Shown one piece after another: positions 35,056 to 47,649 of a stretch of DNA of 64,000 nt. Numbering within the stretch: the stretch's first letter is position 1; the number at the start of each line of letters is the position of its first letter. The DNA is from Cloeon dipterum (lineage: Eukaryota > Arthropoda > Insecta > Ephemeroptera > Baetidae): positions 41,065,681 through 41,129,680 of the forward strand of contig NC_088786.1 in assembly GCF_949628265.1 (NCBI RefSeq). Direction: 5' to 3'. The notes under the pieces were generated by a model. The model was not told the origin of the DNA, made no database searches, and worked only from the letters and a program-made list of their open reading frames with translations. The position numbers and the translations under genes were made by a program.

Positions 35056-35346
35056 TTAAATTTTAAATTTATTGCGTTCCACTGTTTAAAAGGACACATG
35101 AGGACGAAGAAACAAAATCCCAAACAACAAACAAATCTGTTTTTCCTCCCTCTCGCCGACGAGTGCCAAAGCGGATCTGCGTCGAATTTCGACTCGGAGA
35201 AAGTTTTGGCAGAAGTGCATTGGCGCCGACCTTTCCCAAGCCCGAATATGAGCAGCGTCTCGTCTGCGTCTGCTGACTCTGCTGCACCAAAGGACATTTT
35301 TTTCCCTCTCTATTTCAGGTGCGAACAAAAGAGCGAAAAGGCGAGA

Positions 35347-38309
35347 ATGAGGAAATTGGCACGCGATTTGTTTTGCTTGTTTGGCCTGTGGAGCGGCGTG
35401 GCTTTGGTTGGCGCCGCCACCGCCGCCGCAAATAAGTGCGTCACCGCCTTCGCCGCCGACGCGCCCAGCATTGTCCTCGTCGCGCCTTTCTGTCCGCAAA
35501 TAATCGCCGGCCTCCGTCCCCACCCTCGACAACCCATCACGCTCCTCTGCGGACTCGATCAGCGGTAGGAAAAATAACTAAAAGTAAAATTAATTAACTC
35601 GTCTCAGTAGGTTTCCCAATGGCGTGAGTTTGGGTTCGAAAGTGACCCTGATCCTTCAGTTGGGACAACATGGAAACCTTTCGGAGACGTTGGTCCAGCG
35701 CTTCATCTCGACGCACAACAAACTCTTTTGGGAAACGCGAATCGTGGTGGTCGTGGAGCAAAACCCGGAGAGTGTCTCGCGCGTTTTGTGGAGGCACAAT
35801 TTGCAGAGGAGCACGATTGCCGTTCTTGAAGGAGACAAAGGTAAACCCTGAAGGTGGAAAACTGGCAAAAATCATCTTAATCGATATTTCAGTCATCTTT
35901 TTCAGGGCGTATTCGGAGACTGGAGGCGTTTGTGAAGGAATGACGCCTCCGGAGCTGACCAAAGTTGCAGAGTGCTCAGGGGAGGGTGACCTGAAAGTCC
36001 TGGAGGCAGGAAAATTGGAGGTGTCGCCAATGCTAGACCTGAACGGATGTGTCGTCGACGTGGCTACCATTAATTTTCCTCCCAGTGTCATCCTTTTTTC
36101 CGGTAATATCATGGATCAGGGGTCACCACTTTCAATTAAAATATGGTAGGGGAGGGAAGTCAGGTATAGTCGTGAGAAAGGTAGAATTTAAGATCGGATC
36201 AAAGAAGAATGAAGGGGTGGAATGAGAAGTAACTGGGAGAGGGGAGAGCCAGATTTATAAGGAGGGGAGGGGTTGGAGGGTAAACCAAAAAATAATGATA
36301 TCTACTTAATGATCATTTTTAAGGGTAAGAGGGGAGGGAAAGGTTTTACATTAATAAAATGGTGGTCAGGAGAGAGACAAAACAGAAGCAAAACTTGCAG
36401 AAAAGAAGATTAGGAGAGGAAAAATCATTCAATTCAATTTAAGGGGAGGGTAAATCAGGTACTAATCCACTATCAAACCACACAGAGACAGATCCATCGC
36501 CGAACGCGTCAACCGGAGTAGTCGAACCTTTAGGTGGAATCGAAGTGGCGCTGGTGCGCAGCGTCGGCGCCGCAATGAACTTCCTTCCCCGCTTCTACGT
36601 GTCAGCGGACAACCAGGGTTGGGGCGCTGGACACGAGAACGGCACCTTCAGCGGAATGTTGGGCGAATTGACGGCCGGAAGAGCCCAAATCGCGATGGGC
36701 TGTCTGATGCCTCTGCCTGTGCGCTTCCGCTTCTTGGACATGGCCGTGTCGCACGGCCACCGCAGCCTCGCGTGGGCCGTCCCGCCGCCGCGGCCGCAGC
36801 CCCGCTGGGCCGTCCTGGTCGAGGCGTTCGCCCCTGACACCTGGGCCGCCGTCGCCGCTGTCCTGGTGCTCGCCTTTCTCGTCCTCTCCGTCATCTCACA
36901 CGACCTGATTCCAGGTGAGTACATCATTTTATTCAAAAGACCCTTTTTTCCCCTCCCCTCTTTCCTCAGACGGAGCTCTGCTGTTCGTGTGGGCGACGAC
37001 CCTTGGCGTGTCGGTGGCGCGGCTGCCACGGGCTTCGTGGACCCGCACCCTGCTGCTAGGGTGGCTGCTCGCCTTCCTGGTGCTCAGCGCCGCTTACCAG
37101 GGCGCCCTCTTCAGCTTCCTGGCTGCGACACGATACGAGAAGGCGCTGGATTCGTTCAAGGACATCGTGTTGCGTGGCCTGCCCCTCGTCGCGCACCCCA
37201 ACTTCGAAGAACTGCTCGACGCTGGTGACGCCACCATCTCACAGCGGGCTAAAGAGTAACTAAAATAATTTGAAGTGGGATTTAGTCATGAATTTTTCTC
37301 TCTGGGACAGACTGTACGAGCCATCGGTGGACGGGGTGCTCAGGCAGCTGGACGTGATGGCGAAGGGCGGCCGCCAGGTGGCATGCATGGTCAACAAGGA
37401 GATGCTCGTTTGGTACAACTACCAGCAGAGACACTCCGGACATGTACGAACGTGTAAATTCTCGTGTTTTGATGATTTTGGAGGGAAATTATGCGTCTCC
37501 TAATTTAAAATTAAATATTAACGGTACAATTAGAAATTTCCTAAGTGCTTGGAGCTGGTAATAGATGGCTCCACAGCTCATTGACATTCCCAGGGGCCAA
37601 TTTACCGCGGCATAGGGAGAACTAACGTTGAATCCATCAGGATTCCACCTAGATCCACCAGGATTGGCAACTTAAAACCCTATAATTACATATTTAACCC
37701 TGCTATTGCGAATTTTTTGTGCAAAAATCCTAAAAACCGTGAAAATTTGTACATTTTGTTGAGCGGGAAACTGAAAAACGTGGTATTTTCCTAAAAAAAA
37801 CTTTCTAAAATAAAAAAATTATAATTAAGAATGGCGGTGAGACTGCTCCTACACATAATTTAAATCCCTTTTATGAGATTGGTGGTGGAATTATAAAACG
37901 TAACCAATTAGAACGTCGTTTTTACACTGAATTTCAAAATATCACGCAAGAATTCACGTTTCCCGCCTTTTTCTCTCGTGAATTTCAGATGGTGCACATT
38001 GCGCGGGAAGAAATGACCTCGTACCCGACGGTGGCGTTCCTGCGGCAAGGCTCGAGTCTGGTGGCTCGCTTCGACGTTTTGGTTCGGCGGCTGCTCGAGT
38101 CTGGCCTGGTGGACAAGTGGTTCGCCGAACTGTCGCTGCCGGTGGCGCGCACGCAGGTCGACGCGCCCCTCGTGCTCGGTCTGTACCACCTGAGCGGCAT
38201 CTTCATGGTGCTCGTCGTCGGCATGGCGCTCGCCACCCTCGTCCTCTTGCTGGAACTGCTCGTCCACCAGTGGCACCGCATCCACGACGCCTCAATCCAG
38301 CTTTTGTGA
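35347..38309 (+). CDS. Ionotropic receptor (insect IR family, divergent)
   Basis: Exons 35347-35564, 35611-35840, 35893-36102, 36486-36914, 36970-37255, 37311-37443, 37989-38309 join in phase (1827 bp, 608 aa). The start ATG opens a signal peptide (LFCLFGLWSGVALVGAATA). The N-terminal half resembles IR ligand-binding leads (IVVVVEQNP, VATINFPPSV). TM1 is VAAVLVLAFLVLSVIS, a pore segment follows (LLFVWATTLGVSV), TM2 is LLLGWLLAFLVLSAAYQGAL leading to a motif in the place of SYTASL, and TM3 near the end is MVLVVGMALATLVLLLELLV. The architecture is that of ligand-gated IRs, odour or taste channels in sensory-neuron membranes. It is too divergent to name a subfamily; it lacks an obvious long amino-terminal domain, so it is not IR8a/IR25a. 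Intron 3 (36103-36485) is purine-rich. Confidence 0.88.
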
Positions 38310-39873
38310 AGACAAAATGCCTTTAAAAAATAATTAGGATTCTGAGATCTCTTAGATTACGTTTATTCTACTTTGAAAACTGCACTTCATTCCATTTTTT
38401 ATGTATTTCAACCGTGGTAAATATAAGTAGCATAATTAAATACATTTATGCTGAATGGGAAAATATATTTTGTTTGAAATCGATATGTAAATTTAATTTG
38501 TGAAAATAAAAATTTCCACAACCTCTTCTAATTTTGCGATTATTTTTTTTGCCCCGTTCTTCAACGTGAAATAAAATAAAACTTTATTGTAAGGTCTCAA
38601 AACAACCTTACGCTCTCCCAACAGCCGCGCGGGGACTGCTTTTAATGTGCACGCAGATTTAACAAAACACGCGATAGATGGCTAACGCTTCAACTACACA
38701 CCCGACTCTTTTTCTCTTCGCTGCGCGACTGCGAGAGCCGCGGAACTAAACCAGTTCAATGTTAAATATAGACTGCCTCATGTCAGACGCATTAAAAGTC
38801 TTATTTGCTTTCGCGAAGCGGATATTCGCAGAGAAAAACAAAAGAGGCTATATTTTGAATATATTAATTTTTTATCAACAATTTAACCAAAGATCAGAAT
38901 AATTAAACATTTTTCAAACCGAACAAACTGGAAATTTTAATAAAAAATAAACATACTTTCAAATTTTATTTATTTATTTCCATTTTTCTAATTCGATTTC
39001 ACGGAATATTTAAGAAATTTAACATCGTATCTGAAAAATTAAAATTCAAACAACTCTCTTTCATAATTTGCCTGATTGAACTCCTATTTTTATTCCTTTT
39101 ATATATTTCGCATCACAACTCAATTAGAGATATAATTATAGAAGAGTTGAGGAAAACCAGACTGTTTTCCCGTTATAACACTCTTCCGGGTTCCGCGCAC
39201 TCGCTCTGCTGTACATTGCACAAAATTAGCAACAGCGAAAAGTCTATGACCTAGAAAGTCTATCTCGAAATAGAATGCTTTAAATTCGCGTGAGACGCAG
39301 AGTTCGATGCGAGTTTTGATTCTTCGGTCGCGAGAGCAGAGAGCGATACACTGTCGTAAGTTCAACTGAATTCAATTTTTAGATCTTGGAGTCCTATATA
39401 TAGATTTTGGGTTTATTTTTATTATTCAAAACATTATGGAAATAGGAATTTTCATCTTGGGATTTTTATTTGTCGTCTACTTTTTATTTTCTTGCACATT
39501 TTAGAATTGGTTTTGAATCATAGGCGGTTTTGGTCAGTTTTGAACCTATTGATTTCAGGGTGCTAGCAAATTTTATTGCAATTAAGAAAACTATTTTTTG
39601 CTTAAAAAAGCTTTTATATTTATGCAAAAAAATTAAAAGCAATATATAATCATAGATATTTCTTGAAGCCTTTTTACCATTGTCAGAGCAGATTTAAAAT
39701 AAACTCTGTCACACAAACAAATGTACCCCATTTATGAGGATTTTTTAATGATTGTTAAAATTGAAAAAGCATGTTTTTAGAGCCACTTATTTTGATTATA
39801 ATTTATTTAAATGAGTAAAATTTATTTTTATAGGTACTGGTTGACGTATAGGAATCAAAGCCACGCATAAAAG
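38310..39873. promoter_or_regulatory. Receptor 3' UTR and 5' region of GTPase gene 1
   Basis: AATAAA at 38505-38510 ends the receptor mRNA. A dispersed 'agatggctaacgcttcaac…gcgactgcgagagccgcgg' motif lies at 38670-38760 (also near 53510, 56930 inverted and 57700). At 39140-39700 is a segment duplicated at 44870-45345; it holds a likely non-coding first exon of the GTPase gene ending at a GTAAGTTC donor near 39356, with the acceptor at 39832-39833. Confidence 0.5.
38505..38510 (+). terminator. Poly(A) signal, ionotropic receptor
   Basis: AATAAA 196 bases past the stop at 38309. Confidence 0.5.
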
Positions 39874-42739
39874 ATGGCAGCTCGTCGAAACGCTCAAGAG
39901 CTGGATTCCCTATTAAGGGTAAACCTTTCTTCCCATTTATAAATACAAAAAAATAACGCCCGCCTCTTCCACAGAATGGAGTGCAATCTATCGATATGCT
40001 TGGATCTGATGAGTTCATCGTCCTCGTCGGCTGCACAGGGAGCGGAAAAAGCACCTTCCTCAAATTCTTCCTGAAAGACTCAACGTTGCGCATTGTTGAA
40101 AACAGGCAAGAAGACTGCATTTTTATTGATGGCGAATCAACAATTGGCAGTGAAGACTGCCTCACGTCCAAAACCCTGATGCCCAACCTGAAGAAGGATG
40201 AAAAAAACGGATTTGCTGTCTTGGACTGCGCCGGATTTGAGGACACCCGCAGCGAGGAGAATGATTTAATCGCATCATTCCTGAATAGAATGGTTTTGGA
40301 TAAGTCCAAGAAAATCAAGCTAGTCATCGTCGAGAGTTACGACAAGCTCAGGTTGAATGTAGATCGGAATGCGTTCATGAATGTCCTTAGCCTAGTTTCT
40401 GGTCTCCTTAAATACAACTACAAATCATTCAAGGACTCAATCTGCTTAGTGGCGACTAAAATTGAGTCGCTAAAAAGTGATGATGCCTTGATCCGCTCTG
40501 TCAAAACCTTCTTTAACGATGCAATCAAGAGTCTGGAAGAGAAATACGGCGCCCAGCCCATTTCAGAAGATAAATTGAGAGAAATGGAAATTCTTCGCTT
40601 TCTAATTGCAAATAGTCAAATTGGTATATTCCGCAGACCAAGTGAGGTTGCTGCCGACCCATGGAGCTTGCCAGAACTACAGGAGAATTTCAAAAACTTG
40701 AGAAAACTCGTCATCGAAGATGTAAAGTACACGCCTGATGATTGTGGCATATTCAATATCGTGGTTGCCCCAAAAACTCAAATCTGGATACGCGGACCTT
40801 TGATCGAGAACACCATTGAAGACTTAAAGAGACTATTGGCGTCTTTAGCCGACACCATTGAGAAATCAATTTTTGTGAAACTCGGGGACAATGGCGGGGA
40901 TCTGGAGGAAAAATTGACGAGAATCGCTGAGCTGGGAGAACTGATCACCGTGCTGCTCTCCTCTATCCAATCACCAGAGGACCTCGCGGATTTCGCAGTG
41001 AAGGAAGGAGTGAAGAAAGAAACCATTCAAGAGTTGCGATATCAAACAAAGAAGACATGTTTTCTCTTTGGTGTAGCTGGAAGGGATGAGAGTGAAATCA
41101 AAGATTTGATCGTTGGTTTGAACGGCGGTCGTGATGAAATAATCTCGAAGGTCAAAGCACTGGTCGAAACGAACATGTTCATTGTAAATCTGGCAAAGAA
41201 TGCGGAATCGCACGAAGTGCGGCTGGTGAACGACGAGTGCATGGAGCTCTTCAATGAACTGAATACTTCCAATTTCCCGCTTAAAATGATTAACCTCCGC
41301 AGACTGGGATTCAGCGAGCTCGTTTCTACACAAGCCCTAAACCTGAAACACTTGAGAAACAACCAAATCAACGATTTGAAGACTCTGTACAGAAAGAAGA
41401 ACGAAAACTTTTTCATCGCAAGGTGGGAAGGCGATCGTCTGCTCGTTCTGGGAAGGTACGTCTTTCTCAGCCAAGTTCTAAGAGAAATCAACGCGACAAA
41501 TCGGTCGCAAGTGAATCAGGTCGTTGTGGCAACTACGCAGCATTTCTACATCGATTGCGACCTGATGTTGAAGCACACCCATCTTTCCCTGATTGGACCA
41601 CTGATTGAAATCGTCAAGGAGAAAAGGGTAATCACTCTCAATGGAGAAGACGGAGCTCCTCATCTCACAAAACAAGCTCCGGCATCTAAGGGCGATCGTC
41701 CTGGACAAGATGGGCGGGATGGAAACGCAGGATTCAGCTCAGGCAGCTTCACACTGATTGCTTTGGATGTTCTAAATCCTACTCTGCTGGAGGTTCGATC
41801 AAAAGGAGGGAATGGAAGTGATGGCCAGCATGGAGGAGACGGCAAGAGTGTTACTCCGTGCCAATATCCAGTTTTAGAAAATATAGATGGACCAATTGCT
41901 GAAGCGCTGAACGTTCATGATTATGTCGAGTAAGTATAATTTTGATCTTGCATTTTGAACTCTAAAAGTGGGTCTACAAATTTCGCCAATCACCTTTTTT
42001 TCCTCCCACCGTTATAAGAATGCTGGACAAAGCGAATGAATACTATATACATTCCTATGAATGCAACAAATATGAGCTGTTGGTATAGGCAATCGCGGAA
42101 GCATAAATTAATAAAAATGTTTTTAAAATATACGATTTTTGTTTCAGGGATCACTGCAAGGCTAAGGGTTACGAAGTGGAAACGAGGAACAAAGAATTGA
42201 GGTACCCTGGCCTCCTGCTGGTTGGCATGACACATGGCAATTTCGACCTGACTCTAAGGAATTACCCTGATGACAAAGCTACGGACGGAGGTCGCGGAGG
42301 CGACAGTGGCTCACTTGCCGTGGCAGGCGAGATGAATCTCAAGATTCGAAACAGCGCTGCCGTGAACAAAGTTTCAGTCACCTGTAGCAAGGGTGAAAAC
42401 GGCAAGCCGGGAGCAGGAGGAAGAGCTGGCAACAACGCACGGGGAAAGTTCCGGAAATTCAAATGCATGTATCGCGCTATAATGACAGTTAGTTGGAGGG
42501 TCACCGTGGATCAATTATTAGAACAAGGGGAATGCCACTCTAAGGGCCATGATGCCAGGGACGGTAGAGACGGAAGAATTAAGGAGGGAAACAATCTGCG
42601 TTACAAGTACTCAGAGAGATCTTTGCTTTCAATTGACAAAATAGCTGAATATTTGGACGAATACGCTACTGAGCATGATTTTGACCATGATCCCCATTTT
42701 TCTACTTTCAAAAACTTTGTGCAGCAATATTTCTTGTAG
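39874..42739 (+). CDS. P-loop GTPase-like protein with glycine-rich C-terminal half, gene 1
   Basis: Exons 39874-39918, 39975-41929, 42148-42739; 2592 bp, 863 aa. The Walker A motif GCTGSGKST is at residues 34-42. A G3-like DCAGFEDTR starts at 99. A G4-like ATKIE lies near 175-179. This order fits a TRAFAC-type GTPase with an AIG1/GIMAP- or septin-like look; exact class unknown. A helical region with many charged residues follows (about 230-490), then a segment TTQHFYIDCDL…LIEIV. From about 570 glycine-rich, collagen-like blocks alternate with beta-like stretches (GQDGRDGNAG, GGNGSDGQHGGDG, DGGRGGDSGS, NGKPGAGGRAG, DARDGRDG). There is no signal peptide, so a cytoplasmic protein is likely. I know no named family with this layout. 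ATG chosen because the exon 1/2 join is in frame and shared by all three paralogues. AATAAA at 42920. Confidence 0.85.
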
Positions 42740-44294
42740 AAACAATGAATTTAAATCACAAACCTCTGAGCTTCGTAATTGTTTTCATTCCGATTTTTAG
42801 TAATGCATATTTAGCAAACAGTTAAGTTATAAAATTGCGAAATTAATGCTTAGTTTAGATAATATTAACTACAAATAATGTAATTTACTTGCGCATCATT
42901 TTTAGTTGTTTCCAGAGTAAATAAAATGAATTTTTAAATGTGAATGCTTGGTTTGATTTCTAAAAAATTGGTATTGTTTCAACCCTTATCTCATTTACGT
43001 AATTACCGCACGTTTTAATGCAACCAGCTTGACGCATTAGTGCACAGAAGAGGAATTCAAACCTTCCATACTAAACCTGACTCGTGAGATCAGCCGGGTT
43101 GCCTGCTTTTTTCTCGCTCAAAGAGTTAACGAGAAACACAGATGGCTAAACAAGCACAACCCCTCTTGGCAAGCCGCAGGCCAAATCTGGGCTCAATGGA
43201 AGCGATGAGTTCTTTGCAGGTGTTAAAATATAAATTATTGTTAAACTACCGAAAATAATAAAAAAAAACATTGCTATATATAATCCATCTAAAATTCCAA
43301 TTACTGTAGTACTAAACCATTTTTAATATTACCGTTCGAATAGAAAAAAATAATCTAAAGACTAGCGGAAATCCAATGTTATATATTTGAAATTACGAAG
43401 AAAGTGATGGTGGCCCAGGGTTAATTAAATATAAACCGAAAGAGAAGAAATAAATTGCCCTACCAAATATCACCCATGAGGATGGCCGTTTTATTTTCTG
43501 TAATTCAAATATTCTTTTAAACTGAACGAGGAGAACCACGCAGTGTTTTCCTTTTTAGGGCAGAGCATTCCCTTTATGTCAGCAAACCATTTTAATTTCA
43601 TGCATCACTTTCCTTAATTCCAGATCGCTGCAGGCTGTGCCCACTGTTTATCTTCTGCCACATATTTTTAGCATCAGTGAAAAGTCTATGTTGTGACGTA
43701 AAGAGTAGACTATACTTGCTTCTCAAGAGAATAGCAGCTTTAAATACGCGGGAGGCAACTTTCAAGGTGCGCGCATCTGTAGCGAGTTGGCGATCAAGAA
43801 CCAAAGAACTGTGATCATCTATAAACTTTTAGTCAGTTGAGTCGTTTTTTGCTTTGCTTTATTTTTATGGTGCGATCAAAATTATCTTAATTTTTATTTG
43901 TGAACAATTAACACATACACATACAGGAAACAGTATTTTTGCTAAACCTTTATATCTGTCGGTGGCATATTTATTTTGTTCCCATGGATTTTCGTAATCA
44001 TTATGTTTTACAGCACGCGCTATTCCCATCTCCATTTTTAGGAAATAAAATATTTCGCTTCATCCGTCAGGGTAGTCACACGAGCAACAAGTGCATTAAT
44101 TGCAATTTAGTTGAACTTGGTTGTTCATTTATTGCATACTCTCGGATTAAAAGGGGCTTCCTGCAGCCAGCAAGACGCAGATCGTCAGATTTTTCTTAAA
44201 ATTTTATTAGAGTATGGTCACAAAAATCATGAACCATTGTAAAAAATTCATTTTCACGTTGAGTGCAAGTTGCGAGAGAGCGTTTTTAAGCCTC
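42740..44294. other. Intergenic after GTPase gene 1
   Basis: Poly(A) signal AATAAA at 42920-42925. A stretch at 42955-43030 ('gtttcaacccttatctcatttacg…') recurs near 52315-52375 after gene 2. A weak relative of the 5'-exon repeat lies at about 43665-43830. No gene is seen. Confidence 0.45.
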
Positions 44295-44760
44295 GATGGA
44301 AATTATTATGTCTCCTAATTTAAAAATTAATTATTAGCAGGACAATTAGAAAACTCCTTGGGGAAAATTTTCTGGTTTTCTGTTCAACTTGTTAAATCCC
44401 TATGTTTATACATATTCAATCCTGCTATTGCGCATTCTTGGTGAAAAAAAACTTCATTTGTTGAGCTTGAAACCCAAAACTTTGGTATATTCCTCTAAAA
44501 CATTCTTAAATAAAGGTTTTTATGTTTCAATTAATAACGTTAACATGAGACCAATCAGAATGTTAATTGCTTTTACACAGAATTTCAAACAATTGACCGA
44601 TTGTATAGCCCCTTTTAGTGTTCGAAACCACCAACAGAAACAGATGGCGCAACAGAGTGTACTTTCTTTTAAAAAATAACTAGTTTTCAGGCATTTCCGC
44701 TGCGATTTCAGACTTAATCTAGCTACTCTGCATTCTTCAATTAATATTATGCTTTCTTTC
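44295..44760 (+). pseudogene. Duplicated 3' end of the ionotropic receptor, coding exon lost
   Basis: 44295-44600 matches receptor intron 6 (about 37490-37950) block by block: 'atgtctcctaatttaaaa' against 'gcgtctcctaatttaaaa', 'cctgctattgcg', 'tttgttgagc', 'accaatcagaatg' against 'accaattagaacg', 'tttacacagaatttcaaa' against 'tttacactgaatttcaaa'. After 'cagatgg' (start of receptor exon 7) most of that exon is missing, and 44660-44760 resembles the receptor 3' UTR (ttaaaaaataa…). It is the left boundary of the unit duplicated to make GTPase gene 2. Confidence 0.65.
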
Positions 44761-44869
44761 GACGGGCTGAAAACCAAAATCGGTTCAGCCAATCGCCGTA
44801 GAATCGTCGAACTAGCTTTTTTGTTTCTAAAAATGGTTTTCCACAAATTAAAATTTAATTTTAAATCGG

Positions 44870-45345
44870 TCGAGGAAAACCAGACTATTTTTTCTGGGTT
44901 CCGCCCTGCTGACTGCTCGCGGCCCCCACGCTCTGCTTGTATACAATATATTGCACAAATATAGCAGCAGCAGCGAAAAGTCTACCACAGAATGCTTAAA
45001 ACTCGCGTGCGAGACAGTGTCCAGGGCGGAGAGTGAATCTGCGTCTGCGAGCTGTGCGATACTCTGCTCGTAAGTTCATCTGGAAACTCTCTCACATATT
45101 TTTAAATAACTTGAACTCTCACTTTTTATTTTCTTGCACAATTTTAGTATTGGTTTTGAAAAAGACGCGGTTTTGTCAGTTATAAACCGATTGAGGCAGG
45201 GCGTTAGCCAATTTTTGCAATGCAACACACTATTTTGTAGCTTTAAAAACGCTTTTTTTGTGTGAAATTCAGGTTTGCACGAAAATTGTGAAAACAGCTT
45301 AATCATAAATCTTGAAGCCTCTTTTCATTGTCAGAGGTGTGAGCC
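44870..45345 (+). repeat. Duplicate of the 5' region of GTPase gene 1
   Basis: Parallels 39140-39700: 'gaggaaaaccagact', 'cagcgaaaagtct', a 'cgatac' segment ending in a GTAAGTTC donor near 45069, 'actttttattttcttgcaca', 'attggttttgaa', 'cttgaagcct…ttgtcagag'. It sits upstream of gene 2, so it may be the original first exon of that gene, now about 3 kb away. Confidence 0.65.
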
Positions 45346-45469
45346 GCGCAATTTTTGTCAGCTGCTGCCTAAATCTCGCGGCTGCGGCGACTAGCCTCTA
45401 ATATAGTTGGCTGCTGACTCACACGGCGCGGCTCGCGGCGTCGCTCGAGTCACCCACAATAAAAAAATC

Positions 45470-47460
45470 ACTTTCTTTTTGGGGCCTCTCGGGGGCAACG
45501 GGGAGAACTAGGGGGTCGAAACCGGTTCCGTCGCCCGAAGAATTTAACGGCCGCGATTTCACGAACACCGGTTTTGGGCCGTCGGTTCCATAACGGCCGA
45601 GATATAAAATTCAGAAGGTGCAAAAACGCAGTTTGGACATTAATTATTTTTTTCGGCAGGCCCGCGCGCAGGCCCACGGGGCCCAAGGGACCGCCGCTAC
45701 CCCGCGTTCGAAAGAAGCTGCAATTAGCTTAGCATTTTGATGTGCAGTTACGCCATCCTGCTCCAACGGCGGCGGAGATACGAGGGCCCAAAGGGTTAAA
45801 AAGAGGGAAAAATCGAAGCTCCCATAAGGTGCATTTACACGGCCGCAGACATGGAAAGCTAAAAATCTAAAAACCCCATCAAAAATCAATTTTGCCCATC
45901 CTAAGACTTCCCAGCGAGTTTTAGGCCTGTGCGACCTCCTCAGGGTCAACGGCGACCTTTCAAAGGTACAAAACGCGATTTTTCGATATTCGCGGCCCCC
46001 CGCAGGGGGCCCTATGGGCCCCAGGGCCCCAAAACTCGAGATTCGAACAGGCGACGAGTAGACGAAGCCAACGGTGTGCAGAAAAGATTTTTCCGGCCCA
46101 TAGCAAAAAAGTTATAAAACGGGCAAATTTGCCAATTTGTTCCCTGAGTACCTTTCGGCAGGCATATCTCCGGACCTGAGCAAGATTTCTTGCAAAACGC
46201 TCTAGGGGCAATGCGCAATTTATCTGCAAACATTTTAAGACCAAATTCGACCTGATCGGATGAAGAACCGCGGAGGAGTAGCGTTTGGCGCGCGGCGCGG
46301 AACGGTTTTTCGCCTCCCTTAAGCTTAACATGGGAATTTCGATTTCGGGTTTTCGGGTAGCAAAAAATTCTTTTCGCCCGCGACTGCTACGCCACACTCT
46401 TCCGCCCGGCAAACAGTCCGTGCAAACCGATTTTGGTGGAAATCCGGGCCATAGGCGAATTACGGCGGAGCATTGAAAATCCGCGTTTTGCTCAGCTCGC
46501 AAATGGCCAGGATGAAAATAAGCGCGGTGCCGCCGCGGAGCCGCCGGGCTGAATACCCAATTTGACCATCGGACACACACGAGTGCGTGCGCGTGAGTCT
46601 GAAACCAAATTTTTAGTGGTTTTGCGCAGCCCAAATCTATTTTATAAGGGATTTTCTGTTTTTGGTGTGCAAAATGTGTGCACAGCAGTGAACACGTTTT
46701 ATTTTTGCCGAAATTCGAGTAATCGCCGCAGCGACGACCGCGACCCCTCATTCGAAATTGCTCGCCAAGCGCTTCAACCTGGCGTGCCCAAACGACCTTT
46801 CTCAGGGTCCCCCGACCTGAGACCGATTCCCATTCGAATTTAATTGCGTTTTCGGCGTTTTTTAACATGTTTGACGCTGCGTTGCGGCGTCTTCCCACAT
46901 TTCAAACCACAAACCTTCCTCAGGTCACCCACCCTGAGCTCTTTTACTGCGCGATTCTGCCGGCGACAACGATTCATTTCGCTTCCTTCGTTTGATTTAG
47001 AGTGCATATAAGAGCGTTTTGAATTCGCGCGAGCGGAGCAGCGTGCACTGCAAGCGCATTTCGCCCAGCGCGAAGACATTTTTTATGCCAAAATTCGAGT
47101 ATTCACCGCAGCGTCGACCGCGACCCCTCATTCGAAAGTGCTCGCCAAGTACTTTAACCTGACGCAACCGGCCGACCTTTTTCAGGGTCCCCTGACCTGA
47201 AACCCCTTCCCAGGTTTAATTTGAACGATTTTTTCGCGGTTTTTGCGTAAGTTCGTGAATGAAAGTGCGGCGCCGCGCGGCGCCGCCAACAATGATTTTA
47301 CGTTGCGGCGAAGCGCTTTTCCGGGACGCGTCGAGCGGCGGCGGATCGCAGCAAGCTGCGGCGTCGAATGCCAGTTTTTTTTCGAATTGCACGAATCAAC
47401 TTGAACCGCACCGCGGAAATTCAGCCCCCGCCGCGATCTCGAGTTTAAAAAATAACGAAA
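45470..47460. repeat. GC-rich dispersed element, about 2 kb, unclassified
   Basis: Abrupt rise in GC between AT-rich flanks. It has blocks reminiscent of R1 (gggccctatgggccccaggg, 'tcagggtcccc', 'ccaccctgag'). An internal duplication brings back 'cgaccgcgacccctcattcg' and 'tcagggtccc' at about 46735-46820 and 47110-47195. A related inverted piece is in an intron of GTPase gene 3 (60360-60760). Long open frames (for example 45960-46898 on minus) are open on several strands at once and match nothing I know. Confidence 0.5.
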
Positions 47461-47649
47461 ATTGAAAAATTCCCATTTTTTCGACGTTTAGTGTTTGGAA
47501 TTTCTTGAGAGAAGTCCAACTTTATGAAATTTTCTGCAAAGTTCAATTATGGAACAACATTTGAGTACATTTTCTAATGTTCAAAATCATTTAATCGTTT
47601 TTCAAATATATTCCTTTAGATTTTTTTATTTTTCAAAATATTTGATTTA

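Larger units (their letters stand above)
28933..35346. other. Gene-poor stretch upstream of troponin C and of the ionotropic receptor
   Basis: 6.4 kb with no supported gene. It holds the troponin C 5' UTR/promoter (28933 to about 29330), an AT-rich run to 30600, a promoter-like segment at 30690-31040, and two MITE copies (32079-32478, 34659-35055). Open frames here, such as 32785-33162 and 33378-33698, overlap frames open on the other strand and have no known motifs. Confidence 0.55.

Noticed and set aside
35050-35346. Longer N terminus for the ionotropic receptor from the upstream ATG in the same frame
   Set aside because: The ATG at 35347 gives a proper signal peptide, while the extra 99 residues are polar and unlike any receptor.
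36595-37029. Antisense frame across the ionotropic receptor
   Set aside because: Shadow of a GC-rich coding exon with recognisable transmembrane segments on the plus strand.
39803-40327. Long antisense frame over GTPase gene 1 (and its twin at 48310-48741)
   Set aside because: It is the mirror of a strongly supported coding exon, and its conservation between the two genes simply follows from the sense strand.
45960-46898. 312-codon open frame on minus in the GC-rich element
   Set aside because: Overlapping frames are open on the other strand, the peptide has no recognisable domain, and the region is repeated and poor in stop codons because of its GC content.
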